A DNA stretch of 45,437 bases from the NCBI GenBank assembly GCA_902984215.1, contig CADWAF010000127.1, positions 1 to 45,437 of the forward strand. Direction: 5' to 3'. Below, piece by piece: positions 20,168 to 32,590 of the stretch (positions within the stretch are counted from its first letter, which is position 1; every line of letters starts with the position of its first letter). The stretch comes from Willaertia magna. Taxonomy: Eukaryota > Heterolobosea > Eutetramitea > Acrasida > Naegleriidae. A model generated the notes under the pieces. The model saw nothing but the letters and a program-made list of their open reading frames with translations, was not told the DNA's origin and made no database searches. A program made the position numbers and the translations under genes.

Positions 20168-21760
20168 ATGCAACAAAAGAAAGAGTTGGAGGTTTTCACT
20201 CACCCAATGTCAAGCGAAGGCTTTAGGAAACATGCTCATCAAACTGTGGATTTTATTATTGATTATTATGAGAATGTATTGCAAAATAAAGACGGAAATC
20301 ATCCAGTTGGTGAAACTATAAGTGTTTGTTCAAAAGTTGAACCTGGATATTTAAATAAATTATTACCAAATAATGCACCTGAAAAGGGTGAATCGTTTGA
20401 AGAAATTATAAAAGATGTTAAAGAGAAAATATTACCTGGTGGTATGTAATATTATTGTTGAACTTGTCAATTCACAGTTTTATCTGTAGTTACTCACTGG
20501 CAACATCCAAACTTCTTTGCCTTCTTTTCCGCTAATTTTTCATATCCTGCTTTATTGGGAGATATGTTTAGTGGAATGTTTAATGTTGTTGGATTTAATT
20601 GGCAGACGTCACCAGCTTGTACTGAATTGGAAACAATAGTAATGGATTGGTTGGCCAAAGCAATGCATTTACCAAAATGTTTTTTAAGTGAAACCAACGG
20701 AGGAGGAGTAATTCAAGATACTGCTTCAAGTGCCGCTATTGTTGTAATGTTGGCAGCTAAAGAGAGAAAAAGAGCAGAACTTATCCAAAACCAAGACCAA
20801 TTCAATATGCCTGAATTTTTAGGTAAATTAGTTGCATATACCTCTGAACATGCCCATAGCTCAATTCAAAAAGCTTGTATGGTAACTGGTGTTTTGAATT
20901 TTAGAAAAATTAAAGCAAAAAAAGATACTTTTGAAATGGATTATAAAGATTTAGAGGAAAATATTAAAATGGATTTAGAAAAAGGATATATACCTTTCTT
21001 TGTTTGTGCAACTATTGGAACTACATCATCAACTGCTATCGATCCAATTGGTGATATTGGTCCAATCTGTGATAAATATAAATTATTTTTGCACGTGGAT
21101 AGTGCTTTTCTAGGATCTACCTTATTATTGCCAGAATGCAGAGTTGCCTTCACAGGAAGTGAAGAATGTGAAAATTTAAAATATTGTGACTCATTTACAT
21201 TCAATCCTCACAAATGGATGTTAACTAGTTTTGATTGTAGCGCACTTTGGGTTAAGGAAAGAAAGAATTTAAAGAATGCCTTATCAATAGACCCTGAATA
21301 TTTAAGAAACAAAGCTTCACAATCTGGATTAGTGACAGATTATAGAGATTGGCAACTTCCTTTAGGAAGAAGATTTAGGTCTCTAAAGTTATGGTTTGTT
21401 TTAAGGGTATACGGAATAGAAGGTCTACAAAGATTTTTAAGGTATCACATTGAGCTTGCAGAATACTTTGAAGAGAGGATTAAAAGTGAGTTTGAAATTG
21501 TTGCACCAAGAACTGCCTCTCTAGTATGTTTTAGATATCGCGATGAAACATGGACCGTGGAAAAGGAAAATCAATTTAATGAATTGTTATTGCACACAAT
21601 TAATGAAACAGGTATCATGTTCTTCACTCATACTGTGCTGAATGGAAAATTTACGTTGAGAATGGCAATTTGTGGAACATTTACAACTCAGGATCACGTC
21701 GAAAATGCTATTTCACTTATTACTAACAAGAAGAATGAATTACTAAAAGAATTTAAATAA
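20168..21760 (+). CDS. Aromatic-L-amino-acid decarboxylase (group II PLP), 2 exons
   Basis: Exons 20168-20441 and 20490-21760 (48-nt intron, GTATGT donor) give about 514 residues. It is a pyridoxal-phosphate enzyme that decarboxylates Tyr, DOPA, Trp or related amino acids. The N-terminus carries the family's FRKHAHQTVDFIIDYYENV and EPGYL. After the intron come HWQHPNFFAFF and NWQTSPACTELE, then HAHSSIQKA, the PLP-phosphate/Asp region HVDSAFLGS, and the Schiff-base lysine in NPHKWMLTSFDCSALW. The start ATG follows an A-run. Its promoter must be very short or lie in the retrotransposon, which ends about 30 bp upstream. Exact substrate is not deducible. Confidence 0.92.
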
Positions 21761-21981
21761 CAACCTGCATCAAACAAACTTAAATTATAGAAGAGTAGCA
21801 ACCGTAATGCAATACAAGTGACTTCAAGTTAGGGAATGTAACTTAGTCAAAAAGTGTGAAAATTATCACAAGCAGAAAAAAATAAAAAAGCCCGAAACGA
21901 GTTGTAAAATTATCTCGCTCAACCAATAATCATCACTTCTTCAGGCCGCCATTCATCTTATTAATTTTTGCATAGAAAAAA

Positions 21982-24015
21982 ATGATGAAAAACTGTTCTA
22001 AATTGAAAACAACTGCCAATAGTGTAAAGGCATCACTTCATCACTCATTGAAATCAAAGAAATCCATTTTCCCATCAATTATTTCTTCTTCATCTCTATC
22101 TTCATCATCTAAATTAAATCAATATAGATGTTTTTCATCATCTCTAAAAAATTCTATTGTTGTAGGAAATAGTGCTGTAAGAGAAGGTACCATGAGTGAT
22201 AAAGGAAAACAATTATCTATGGTTTATCCTGTAATTGATCATACCTATGACGCTGTAGTTGTTGGTGCAGGTGGTGCTGGATTAGTATGTGCAGCTAACC
22301 TTGCCAAGGCTGGTTATAAAGTAGCATGTATTTCTAAACTTTTCCCTACTAGATCCCACACCGTAGCAGCTCAAGGTGGTATTAACGCAGCTCTTGGAAA
22401 TATGACTGAAGACCATTGGACATACCATGCATATGATACCGTTAAGGGTAGTGATTGGTTAGGTGACCAAGATGCAATCCACTATATGTGTAAGGAAGCT
22501 CCTCAAGCTGTTATTGAATTAGAACATATGGGTCTTCCATTCTCTCGTACTCCAGAAGGTAAAATTTATCAAAGAGCTTTCGGTGGTCAAAGTATTAAAT
22601 TCGGAAAAGGAGGTCAAGCAAAACGTTGTTGTGCAGCTGCCGACAGAACTGGACATGCTCTTTTACACACAAATTATGGTATGGCTGTTAAATATGATGT
22701 ACAATTCTTTATTGAATTCTTTGCTTTAGATTTATTAATGGAAGGAGATGAATGTCGTGGTGTTCTTACATATAATTTAGAAGATTCTTCTCTTCATCGT
22801 TTCCGTGCTCATTATACTATCTTAGCAACAGGTGGTTACGGTAGAGCATATGCTTCATGTACTAGTGCTCACACATGTACTGGTGATGGTAACGCAATGG
22901 TTACTAGAGCTGGTTTACCAAACCAAGATTTAGAATTTGTTCAATTCCACCCTACTGGTATCTATGGTGCTGGTTGTTTAATTACCGAAGGTGCTCGTGG
23001 TGAAGGAGGTTTCTTAAGAAATGCTGAAGGTGAACGTTTTATGGAAAGATATGCACCTAGCGTAAAAGATTTAGCTTCAAGAGATGTTGTTTCCAGAGCT
23101 ATGACTATGGAAATTTTAGAAGGAAGAGGATGCGGACCAAACAAGGATCATATTCATTTACATTTAGACCATTTACCTCCAGAGTTATTACATGAAAGAT
23201 TACCAGGTATTACTGAAACTGCAAAGATTTTCGCTGGTGTCGATTTAACTAAAGAAGCAATTCCTGTTGTTCCAACAGTTCACTATAATATGGGTGGTGT
23301 TCCAACTTTATATACTGGTCAAGTTGTTTATAAGAAGAGCGAAGATGAACCTGATTATCCAGTTAAAGGTTTATTAGCAGCTGGTGAAGTTGCATGTGCT
23401 TCAGTTCACGGTGCAAATCGTTTAGGAGCAAACTCTTTATTAGATCTTGTTGTTTTTGGACGTGCTTGTGCATTATATGTTATGGAAAATTTACCAAAAG
23501 ATACTAAACATAGACCACTTCCAGAAGATGCAGGTCTTAAATCTATTTACAATTTAGATAGCATTAAGAATAATCCACATGGAACTATGAAATGTCATGA
23601 ATTAAGAAAGGAAATGCAAGGTATTATGCAAAATTATGCAGCTGTTTATCGTAAACAATCTACTCTTGAAGTTGGTTGTAAACTTATTCAAGAAGCATAT
23701 CAAAAATTCAAATATGTTAAATTGAATGACAAATCATCAGTTTACAATGTAAATTTATATGAAATTCTTGAACTCCAAAATCTTTTAACAAATGCAGTTC
23801 AAACAATGATATCAGCAGAAAACAGAAAAGAATCTAGAGGTGCCCATGCTCGTGACGATTTCCCAGAAAGAGATGATGCAAACTGGATGAAACATACACT
23901 TTCAAAGTTGGATCTTGACACTGGTAAGGTTACTTTAGATTACAGACCAGTTCACAATTATACGCTTGATGAAAATGAATGGCAATATATTCCACCATTC
24001 AAACGTGTTTATTAA
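21982..24015 (+). CDS. SDHA: Succinate dehydrogenase flavoprotein subunit, mitochondrial
   Basis: A single exon of 677 residues. It is the FAD-bearing subunit of respiratory complex II, oxidising succinate to fumarate. The first 60 residues are Lys/Ser-rich and basic, a typical presequence. FAD fold: [16 protein letters not shown]. The flavin-attachment histidine lies in SRSHT-like [11 protein letters not shown]. The substrate/catalytic region has [22 protein letters not shown] and later [20 protein letters not shown]. The C-terminal domain includes [15 protein letters not shown] and ends near FKRVY. Length and all motifs are standard. The A-run before ATGATG supports the start. Codons are richer in C than in neighbouring genes, as expected for high expression. 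Confidence 0.97.
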   Translation: MMKNCSKLKTTANSVKASLHHSLKSKKSIFPSIISSSSLSSSSKLNQYRCFSSSLKNSIVVGNSAVREGTMSDKGKQLSMVYPVIDHTYDAVVVGAGGAGLVCAANLAKAGYKVACISKLFPTRSHTVAAQGGINAALGNMTEDHWTYHAYDTVKGSDWLGDQDAIHYMCKEAPQAVIELEHMGLPFSRTPEGKIYQRAFGGQSIKFGKGGQAKRCCAAADRTGHALLHTNYGMAVKYDVQFFIEFFALDLLMEGDECRGVLTYNLEDSSLHRFRAHYTILATGGYGRAYASCTSAHTCTGDGNAMVTRAGLPNQDLEFVQFHPTGIYGAGCLITEGARGEGGFLRNAEGERFMERYAPSVKDLASRDVVSRAMTMEILEGRGCGPNKDHIHLHLDHLPPELLHERLPGITETAKIFAGVDLTKEAIPVVPTVHYNMGGVPTLYTGQVVYKKSEDEPDYPVKGLLAAGEVACASVHGANRLGANSLLDLVVFGRACALYVMENLPKDTKHRPLPEDAGLKSIYNLDSIKNNPHGTMKCHELRKEMQGIMQNYAAVYRKQSTLEVGCKLIQEAYQKFKYVKLNDKSSVYNVNLYEILELQNLLTNAVQTMISAENRKESRGAHARDDFPERDDANWMKHTLSKLDLDTGKVTLDYRPVHNYTLDENEWQYIPPFKRVY

Positions 24016-24431
24016 TTTAAGATTGTAATGATATCAATTTTGCCTTTTATCTTTCTAATAATTGTACAAATAAAACTCTTATGGTGTTTCTCTCTTGGGA
24101 CATTAAGTTATTTGAATGATAAGCCTTCTTCTTTTCCCTTGTTTTGAATTAAAAAATTTATTAAAAATTCCATTAAAATTATTGATCAAATTTTTAATAC
24201 CAAAAAATTACAAAGTCATTAACTTACCACTAAGTCCTTTAAAAGACTATATTTAGTAATTTCTGTTACAGATGGTTTTCAATTTCTATTCAAACATTAA
24301 TTGGACATACTTGGTTTAGTGTAATATAAAAAAAATAATAGTGTCTATTCAAACTACTTGGACTAAATAAGGAAATTTCGATTCCCTGTTAAAATAACAG
24401 AGACAAAAAAATAAAATATAAAAATACAAAT
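24016..24431. other. Intergenic AT-rich gap, nothing recognised
   Basis: This 416-bp stretch follows SDHA and precedes the 3' end of the convergent gene. I found no ORF of note, tRNA fold or element. An 11-nt word (TCTATTCAAAC) occurs twice at about 24286 and 24344. It likely holds two 3'UTRs. Confidence 0.5.
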
Positions 24432-25698
24432 TTATTTAAATTTATGTTGTTTAAATTTTACTTCTTCATCTTGTAACTTTTCTGTTTCAAAAGGTCTAAC
24501 TTTATTACATTCTGCTGGAAATTTAACAGTTGTATCTAATTCTAAATAATCTTCTTGTTCAAACTTTAAATCTTTCCATTCAATATGTTCAAAATGATCA
24601 TTTTTCCATTGGAAATCAAATAACTTTTGTAAACCTCTTAAAATTTTAACTGTTTCAACTGTACCAAAAATAACACAGTTTTCTTTCTTTTCATTAGTTA
24701 ATATTAATAAACGTAAATCATTACGTTCATCAATATTTTCAGTATAACGATATTTAAAACGTTCTACTTCATCTTCATCATTTACTTCACCAACATACAA
24801 AAAACGTTTAAAACTAATAACATCATTTTGCCAATCAATAGAAACTTCTTTTTTATAATTATACATATTAACTTTCTTATTCTTTACCCATTGACACATA
24901 ATATCGTGAGTACAATTAAAATAAAATAAACAAGACTTAAGATCTAAAAGTCACCAAAGAACAAAAAAGGAAATTTGTGTTCAGATGGTCTGAAGAAATA
25001 AATAAAAACTTACGTGGATATACAAAAATTTCAAAACCTGGACAATCATTTCTACTATTATTAATATTTTTATCTTCAATAGTAGTACTACCCTTTTCAG
25101 AACTTAATTTTCTATGAAAAATGCTACAATCATCATCATCAACTGGATACTTTCCAGTATTAACATATTCTGTTAAATGATGTAATCCAACATGATACTT
25201 ATGTTTTTTATCAATATAGAAAAATTTAAAACCATAATCATCATCTGATCTATATTCATAAGGTGGAACAAAGTTTTGTAAAACTTTTCCTTCTTGTTGT
25301 AACTGAATATGATGTTGTTTTAAGTTTTCTAATTCTCTTTTATTAAGATAGCGTCTAAACTGTGTGGAAAATACTAAAAAGTCGGTTATATCTCTTAAAC
25401 GTAAAGAAAATGATTTAATTAAATTAAGTTCATTAAATGATTCATTGACAGTATAATGTTGAACAATAGGAAATACTGAATGTAATAATGCACTTCTCAA
25501 ATTATTATATTGTAAACCAGTATCTTCAATTCCAGCATTAAGAAGTGCGTGTCTTTTAATTTTAAAGTTTTCAATAAATCTTTTAACAGTACCAGCTTCG
25601 ATTCCCTGTGGCTCCACTTCCTTTTGATATTGTTTTCTTTGAATTGGTTTGTGAAAAACCAGGGTTTTTGTTCGATTTTCGTTCCATGTAGTTGTATG
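24432..25698 (-). CDS. Unidentified protein, 5' end unresolved, at least 2 exons
   Basis: The downstream exon 24943-24432 joins an upstream open frame ending at 25014 across a 70-nt intron (GTAAGT...TTTTAG). The joined frame reads YPHLKSCLFYFN. It has about 400 residues, soluble, with many Asp/Glu/Lys, an acidic patch DDDDC and many aromatic residues; no domain was recognised. The upstream exon is open to a TGA at 25699-25701 but contains no ATG at all. The true start must therefore come from an upstream exon, or a one-base sequence error hides an ATG at about 25686 in the neighbouring frame. It is divergent from NOX. Confidence 0.65.
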
Positions 25699-25892
25699 TC
25701 AAAAGGTCTTTAGAAAAACTCCAAACAAAGGCAATATCAATCTGCAAAGGTGGAATCAGTTGCTCAACCAACAAAAAAAACACCAAGCAGTTCAACTGTG
25801 CGCTAATCAAAAATTTGAGTGTCAACCCATACACACCTATCAACACATTTTCAGTCAGATAACAAAAAAAAAGTGATAAAACAGTAATAACA

Positions 25893-28010
25893 ATGGGAGT
25901 ACTTGCCAACATTTCTGATTTCTTCCTATATTCTTGTTGTTCCCATGGTTTCTCTTCTAGTTCATTGTCAAGCCTAAGAGCTAGTTTCATAAAATATAAA
26001 AAACGTTTCACAAACAAGAATGAATTTGCTAATTACTGGTCAGCTGAAGGTAAAAAACTAATAATCGTTAGTATATGGGTTATTTGTAATTTTGTTCTAT
26101 TTTGTGAAGCTTTCATCAGATATTTTATTCAACTTCAACCATCAGCAACTGATGCTCCTCCGAGACCATTAGTTCCTTTTTACGTTGCAACGGCTAGAGG
26201 ATTTGGTCAATTATTAAACTTTAACTGTGCTTTATTAATTCTACCAACAATGAGAACTTTATTAAACGTTTTATATAGCTTAAAATTTGGTACCATCATT
26301 CCTTTAGATAAAAATCTTGTTTTCCATAGATTTTTAGCTTATTGGTAAGTTATTCTCGTAAATTTTGAAAATCGGAAATATTGAATTTCGCCATCATCAT
26401 AACTTATAGGATTGTTATTTGTACAATAGGACATACTTTAGGACATTACTTGAACTATTCTGTAGGTATTATTTAATTATCTAATTTTGAATTAACAAAT
26501 TTTTAAAGTGTTGTTTCTGGGTTTATGGAGCAACTTCCACATTAGAAGCATGTTGGGGATTAAAGTATGGTTTAACAGGTAATTTACTTGTAATGACAAT
26601 GTTTATCATCTATGCAGCATCCGCAAAGAATTATAGAAGAACTAAAAACTTTACTATCTTTTGGTATGCCCATCATTTCTTCGTTATCTTCTTCATCTTA
26701 CTTTTAATCCACGGAAAACAATTTTGGGCTTGGTTTTTCAGTAAGTTTTATTTCTTTTCATTCGAACACTAACCTTGAATGAAACACTAATTTTTTTATT
26801 TACAATTTTTGGCGGTAAATAGTTCCTGCTGGTTTGTATGCCATAGAAAGAATTTTACGTAATATTCGTGGTAATGAAATGACTATTGTGAAACGCGTCC
26901 ACTGTCTTCCATCACGTGTTATACATTTAGAATTAGAAAAACAAAATTTCAGATATGAAAGTGGTCAATATTGTTTTGTTAATTGTCCTTTAATTAGTCA
27001 ACATGAATGGCATCCATTTACAATTTCTTCTGCTCCAGAAGAAGAATTTTTACAATTCCACATTCGTTGTGTTGGTGATTGGACCAATACTTTAATGGAA
27101 GTTTTTAATCCTAAACAAACACAAACTGTAGAGATTAATAAGCCTACTACACCAGATGGTAAAGATTATTTAATTCGTATTGATGGTCCATTTGGTACTT
27201 GTGCTGAATATGTTTATGAATTTGAACACGTTATGCTTATTGCTGCTGGTATTGGTGTTACTCCATATTCTTCACTTTTAAAACATTTTAAGTATAGATT
27301 AGATGCTACCTCAGCACATCAAGCTCCACCTTTAAAGATTAAACGTGTTAGTTTTTATTGGATTAACAGAGATGAAGGAAGTTGGGAATGGTTTTCAAGT
27401 ATTCTTAGTCAATTAGAAGATGAAAATCCTGATTTCTTTGATATTCACACTTACATGACAGGTGTAATGAAAGCAGAAGATGTTAAGAAGATTATTTTCT
27501 CATCTGAAGAATATACAACAACTAATAAGGATGCAAAAGTTGAAATTATGATGCGTGTACTTTATGATTATGAACCTCAATCAAGCGATGAAATTAAATT
27601 ATCAAGAAATGATATTATTGTAGTCCAAGATCAAGATGAAAGTGGTTGGTGGACTGGTACTAACACAGCAACAGGTTTAACAGGTTTATTCCCTTCAAAC
27701 TTTGTTGTTAAGGTAGATCACGTCACAAAGATGAAAGATTCTAGAAAACGTAACTTTGGTCGTCCTAATTGGGATGCTGAATTCTCTGACATTAGAAACC
27801 ATGTTGAAAAGAATTCTCCTTTAATTTCTCAAGGAAAGAAACCTAAAGTTGGTAAGTATTAATTGTTTGTGAATAATTTATTTAATTCAAAATTGTAAAG
27901 GTGTGTTTGTTTGTGGACCTGCAGCTTTATCAAAAGCAGTTTACAGCTTTTGCGTAGATAAGAGTAAGAATTCCACAGTGCAATTCGTTTTCCATAAAGA
28001 AAATTTCTAA
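25893..28010 (+). CDS. NADPH oxidase (NOX) with internal SH3 domain, 5 exons
   Basis: Exons 25893-26344, 26410-26461, 26509-26740, 26823-27851 and 27901-28010 give about 624 residues. NOX passes electrons from NADPH through FAD and two haems across a membrane to make superoxide. The haem histidines are visible as H-x13-H (FHRFLAYW...GHTLGHYLN) and H-x12-H (AHHFFVIFFILLLIHG). The FAD site is HPFTISSAPEE near 306, with GIGVTPYSS near 388, and the C-terminus ends in VCGP...FHKENF as in NOX2. Residues about 486-543 (VLYDYEPQSSDEIKL...GWWTG...GLFPSNFV) are a clear SH3 domain inserted between the HTYMTG strand and the GRPNW segment. The third exon's donor is unusual (GTAGGT). No EF hands are present. 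Confidence 0.9.
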
Positions 28011-28024
28011 GCTTGTACATTAGT

Positions 28025-29867
28025 TTAAAGTTGTTGGTCTTCGAGATTCTGGTCTCCATCTACTATTGTCTCAGCCAATACTTCAGGACTATCGTCAATA
28101 TTAGTGTTATCCTCACTAATAAATTGGTCACCTTGAAGCACAACATCATTTACTTTGCAAACCAGGTTCTCTTCTTCTATTTTTTCCTCTTTTTCTATTA
28201 TGCTATCATTATTGTTTTTTATTGGAGAAACAACGTCCTCTTGTTTTGGTGAGAAAGCTGCAGAAGAAAAAGTGAACGTAAGGCGTCTTTTCAATTTCTC
28301 TTTTTTGGTTTTGTGAAAACTTATGCCTTGCATTATGCCGTACTGAACAAAACCTACAACATATGAAATTAAGCTAACCCCCAAAGCAATCCACAGTACT
28401 GCTTCAACACTCTTAAATAATGTTCCATAGAAGTAAGGGTTTGATAGATACTTTTGACGTTTAATATTACATAAAAAATAACTACTTACGCACGCCTCAT
28501 TAAGCGAGTGATTTGTTATTGCACAAGTCAAGCAGAATAAAATTATTTGCATCAGAGGTATTAGAACGTAGAAGCAAGTATGTGCTCTATAAGCCTGGTT
28601 AGTAAATTCATTAGATTCTCCCACAAATTCAGAGTGATATCTACATCGTTTTACAACCATCAAATATATTGCAAACCCGTAATGGATTACTTGTATAAAT
28701 ATTAAGAATGCAGATACAACAACTATACCGTCAACCAATACATAATCCTGAGCTTGTTGAGGACATAGTTTTTTGCTTTCGCTATCTAAACTGGCTGGGA
28801 AAGAAACAGTAGCTATGCCTAGACAAAAAATAGCTAGAAATAGAAGTGACTCCAATATACTCAGCAGTGATTTGGCTGTCAACATTTTGAATAATCTTTC
28901 TTGCCAAAAAATAGCTCTTTTAAATATTATTGCATAAGCAAATACAAAGCCAATCAAGGAGGCGATATAGAAAATTACAACTACTATAACAACCACAATT
29001 ACAACCACCACAACAATCTATTAAGGATAAGAAAGATATCATTTGATTATCAAATTTACTTACCCAATCTGTATCGCTTTGAGCAACTAACATCATAGAG
29101 TTCACAGAGTTTAATCCCTTGTTGCTGCAAACATTGGTTGTCAAAGAGCCACCATAATATATCCTACTTTTGGTACCATTTGCATGAAGCTCAAGTTCCT
29201 CTAAACTCTCCACAACTTTATGACAACCCAGAGAATTATTGAGTTGTATTGAAAAAAGAACAGAATTGTCTGAGGTGTAGTAGGTAGTCTCTGTGGTTTT
29301 GTTGCCTACCAGAGTTTTTACAACAATTTCTTGTGTAGCTTCACCTGTAGTATACTTCATTCCAAAGCAAACTTTTTTATCCATTAAATAGTTCCAAAGG
29401 GAATTAGACTTGAAAATTCCACTAACACTTTCTTTGTTTACTACCCCTTCGTATAGCATGGGTTTAAAAAGAGAAGATCCATTAAGGGGATCGAGACATG
29501 ACCCTCCAATACAAGTTATGTTTGTTAGTTGAAACTTCTCGGAATTCCAAATAGATGCCCCAAAAGTTATTCCGCCTCTACCTAAACTTACTACAGAGTA
29601 AAATCCTTGATATTTAAAACAAGAAGAAACATCTCCAGCAATGTCCTTACTAATAGCTGTATTAAGGTACACTCTCCAATTACCTCTGGGAGGTGAATTT
29701 AGAAAAGGATTAATTACTTTATCCTCACTTTTCTCAGAAATAATACTATCAATCCCAAATAAATTATTCTTCAACAATAAGCTTTCATCTATACCCCTTC
29801 TACAAACAACATGAAATGCAGTTACAACAAAAAGCAAAGTTAACAAAACGCTTTCATTTAGCCTCAT
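28025..29867 (-). CDS. Polytopic membrane protein with large secreted-type ectodomain, 2 exons
   Basis: Exons 29867-29064 and 29017-28025 (46-nt intron) give about 598 residues. The start at 29867 has AAAAAATG and opens a signal peptide (MRLNESVLLTLLFVVTAFHVV). Residues about 25-265 form an extracellular-looking domain with several Cys and N-x-S/T sites. The intron falls just before a very hydrophobic Val/Ile run (WIVVVVIVVVIVVVIFYIASLI), the first of about five membrane helices. A basic then acidic cytoplasmic tail follows. No family is recognised; a receptor, channel or sensor is possible. Its stop lies 14 bp from the NOX stop (convergent). Confidence 0.75.
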
Positions 29868-30086
29868 TTTTTCCATACACGAGCTCATTAACAACAACCA
29901 AAATGTTTCCTAACCCCCAAAACCATGTCAGCCATAAAAACAGGTGTTTCTCAAACATTCCTTGTTTTTCTTTGCACAACAATTGTTTTCACATTTATTT
30001 AATTAAGATTCATTTCATATACTATCTGGTCCTTGTTGTAAAAAAAAATAATTCTTACAAAATCAAACTTCTCTAACAAAAAAAAA

Positions 30087-31789
30087 ATGATCTTATCGGA
30101 AGAGGAATTAAATAAACCATCTTATGATATTGAAACAATTTGTAAGTTTTAACAGACCGTTCTCTTTATTTTAATTATTAAAATAATCTATACAATTAAA
30201 TAATAAAAAAATAAAAAAACAAAAAAAGGGGTTTGTGGAAAGAATACAGATGAACAATTAGTTATTAAAACTGGTAGAAAATTTGAAGAAAAACAAGAAC
30301 AAGATCATATTTATTCTACAGAAGTAATTGAACGTTTAACTCCAATTCATGAGAAGAAATTATTTCCTTTTGGAGATAAATTAAAATGGATTGGAGCTGG
30401 TGATCACCATACAATTTTTGTGACTAGATCAAATGTAGTTTATGGAGCTGGACAAAATAGGTAATTTTATTTATTTATTTTTTATTTTTTTATTGTTGTA
30501 TTTAAAATTGTAAAGCGCTGGTCAACTTGGTTTAAATCATCGCGATAAAATTAATGGAATTGTAAGAATTCCCTTTTTTGATCATAAACATATTGTAAAT
30601 ATTAAATGTGGAGCTTATTTTAATTTTTTCTTAGAAGAAATTGGAAATAAACAAAATGTATATGTTTGTGGAAAGAATAACAGTTATGTAAGTTTTAATA
30701 TAATTACAATATTTTATAAAATATTTACCATTAAAATTTAGCAACTGGGATTAGGTGAAACAACAGAAGATGTTTATCCACCAAAAGAAATTGATTTAAA
30801 TTTTTTAGATGAAGATGATTCAATTGAAAAATTTGCTTGTGGATATGAAAGTACTTTAATATTAACAAGTATGTAAATATTTTTAAATAGTTTTTAAAAT
30901 AGTTTTTTAAATAATTTTTTAAATAATCCTTTTTATTATTAAATATTAATTTATTATAATTTTTATAGAAAAAGGATTTGTTTTTGGGTGTGGCAACAAC
31001 GGAACTGGTCAACTAGGAGGTAGTTCTCATCAAAATGTACCTTATTTTACTAAAAGTAATTTTCAGTTATTAAAAGACGAAAAGATTATTGATTTACAAT
31101 TGGGAACTAGTTATGCTTTATTTTTAACTAATTTTGGTAATGTTTATAATAATCAAGATTCTGGTTGTTATGAAAGAGTAGCTAAAAAAACTTCACCTTT
31201 TTGTATGATTCATTTTGGGGCTTCTTTATGTAAGTTTTTATTTTTTTAATAATCGTTTACAAAATATTTTACAAAATAATTATAAATGGATATATCATTA
31301 TAAATAGCCTTTTTAAAAACAAGTTTAAATAATTTAGAATATCCTGGAAAGTTAGCTGCATATCACCAAACCAATTTTGAAAAAGAAATAAAAATTGATG
31401 AAAATGTTTCTTTACTTGAAACACTTTTTGATGAAGAAATTATTACAATTGGTGGATTAACTGGATTCTTTTTCATTACAAAAGATTATAAAGTTTATTG
31501 TACAGGTCAAAATGGTTATTTTGAATTAGGTCTTTCCAATCAAGTTTATAAACCAGGAAGAGAAAAAAAACATTTTGTTAGACATTATGAAATGGAAGAC
31601 ATTATTAAGAATACAATTGCTAGAAATGGGAATAGAAAGATTATTCCAACACTTGTTGCAGGTTATTCACATACTATTTTATACTTTTCAGCAGAGGAAT
31701 CTAGAGATTATTTAAGATTTTTTTCAAATTTAGAAAGACATTCTTATTGTAAAACATTTTTGACAGATGTCACTTTTCCATTTATTTAA
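30087..31789 (+). CDS. RCC1-repeat (beta-propeller) protein, 6 exons
   Basis: Exons 30087-30141, 30229-30460, 30516-30687, 30742-30868, 30969-31229 and 31308-31789 give about 442 residues; all phases agree. Repeats are clear: WVCGKN, IGAGDHHTIFVTRSNVVYGAGQN, AGQLGLNH, VYVCGKNNS, QLGLGE, VFGCGNNGTGQLGG and VYCTGQNGYFELGL, several of them cut by introns. This is the RCC1 seven-bladed propeller pattern. No extra catalytic domain is seen, so a GEF role is only possible. The start follows nine A residues. It is paralogous in fold to the gene at 2641-4020. Confidence 0.85.
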
Positions 31790-31843
31790 TCTTGCTATTT
31801 TATAAGGGACGTTATTTATTGTACAAGAGTTATTTTACTACAA

Positions 31844-32590
31844 CTATTCATCTTTTTGTTTTTTCTTTTGTTTTTTTGCATGTTGTTTACTTTCATAAGG
31901 AACACAAACCCTTTTCTTTAAAGCACAAACAGTTCTATCGCCATACTTTGTGCATCTTCTCTTTCCTCCAACATATTTATATTTTGCACAAACTTTACGA
32001 CCTTCTGATTTTCTAAGACACTTTCTGAAACGTTTATGTTTAATACATTTCTTTTCAACTCTCTTCTTTTGGCTACAGTAAGGGATAGATCTATAATTAC
32101 AACAAGTTTCAACTTGTTTTTCCTTTTCACAAACTCTTACTTTTCTATAAACATCACAATATTTACTTTCATTCCACTTTGTACAGAATCTAATCTTCTT
32201 TCTGGCAGAACAGAATTCAGTTGTAACAAATTTAGTACATCTCTTTGTGTGTCCAGTCTTTTTGCATAACTTAACTTGTTCATAATCAACACAAGCCATA
32301 TAGGAAACATAAGCTGCACAAATTTGGTGACATTTTTGATTACAAACTGCATGATAATAAATGTCAGTCCATCCTTTGTAATGTTTACCATGAACTTTCT
32401 TCCAACTCTTAATACATTTACAAACCTTCTTATATTTAGTACAAGTTGAAGTAATTTGATATTTAGAACATCTCTTCTCATGACGACATTTAATTTTAGG
32501 AATATAAGCATGTTTAGCACATCTTTCAGAGTTATCATATTTTGTACAAATGAAATGATAGGCATATCCACCACAAGCTTTCTTCTTGTC
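31844..32590 (-). pseudogene. Lys/Cys-rich repeat protein, second copy, N-terminus absent
   Basis: The open frame gives about 249 codons after the junction. It aligns by eye along its length with the fragment at 13264-14124: AYIPKIKCRHEKRCSKY matches TYIPKLSCSYKKRCNRF, CNQKCHQIC matches CKKKCHQVC, and GGKRRCTKYGDRTVCALKKRVC matches the other C-terminus. Compared with the signal-peptide form at 44997 it lacks roughly the first 120 residues. The ATG at 32614 lies inside the adjoining TM2 fragment and has no signal peptide after it, so it is not credible. Secreted disulfide-rich repeat protein; function unknown. Confidence 0.7.

Noticed and set aside
24380..24415. T-loop-like TTCGATTCC, possible tRNA
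   Set aside because: No matching acceptor, D or anticodon stems could be folded around it.
25583..26017. Long minus-strand ORF (144 codons) overlapping the first NOX exon
   Set aside because: The plus strand encodes NOX sequence from at least WSAEGKKL onward, with a credible start at 25893. The antisense frame has no recognisable domain and ends in unlike composition.
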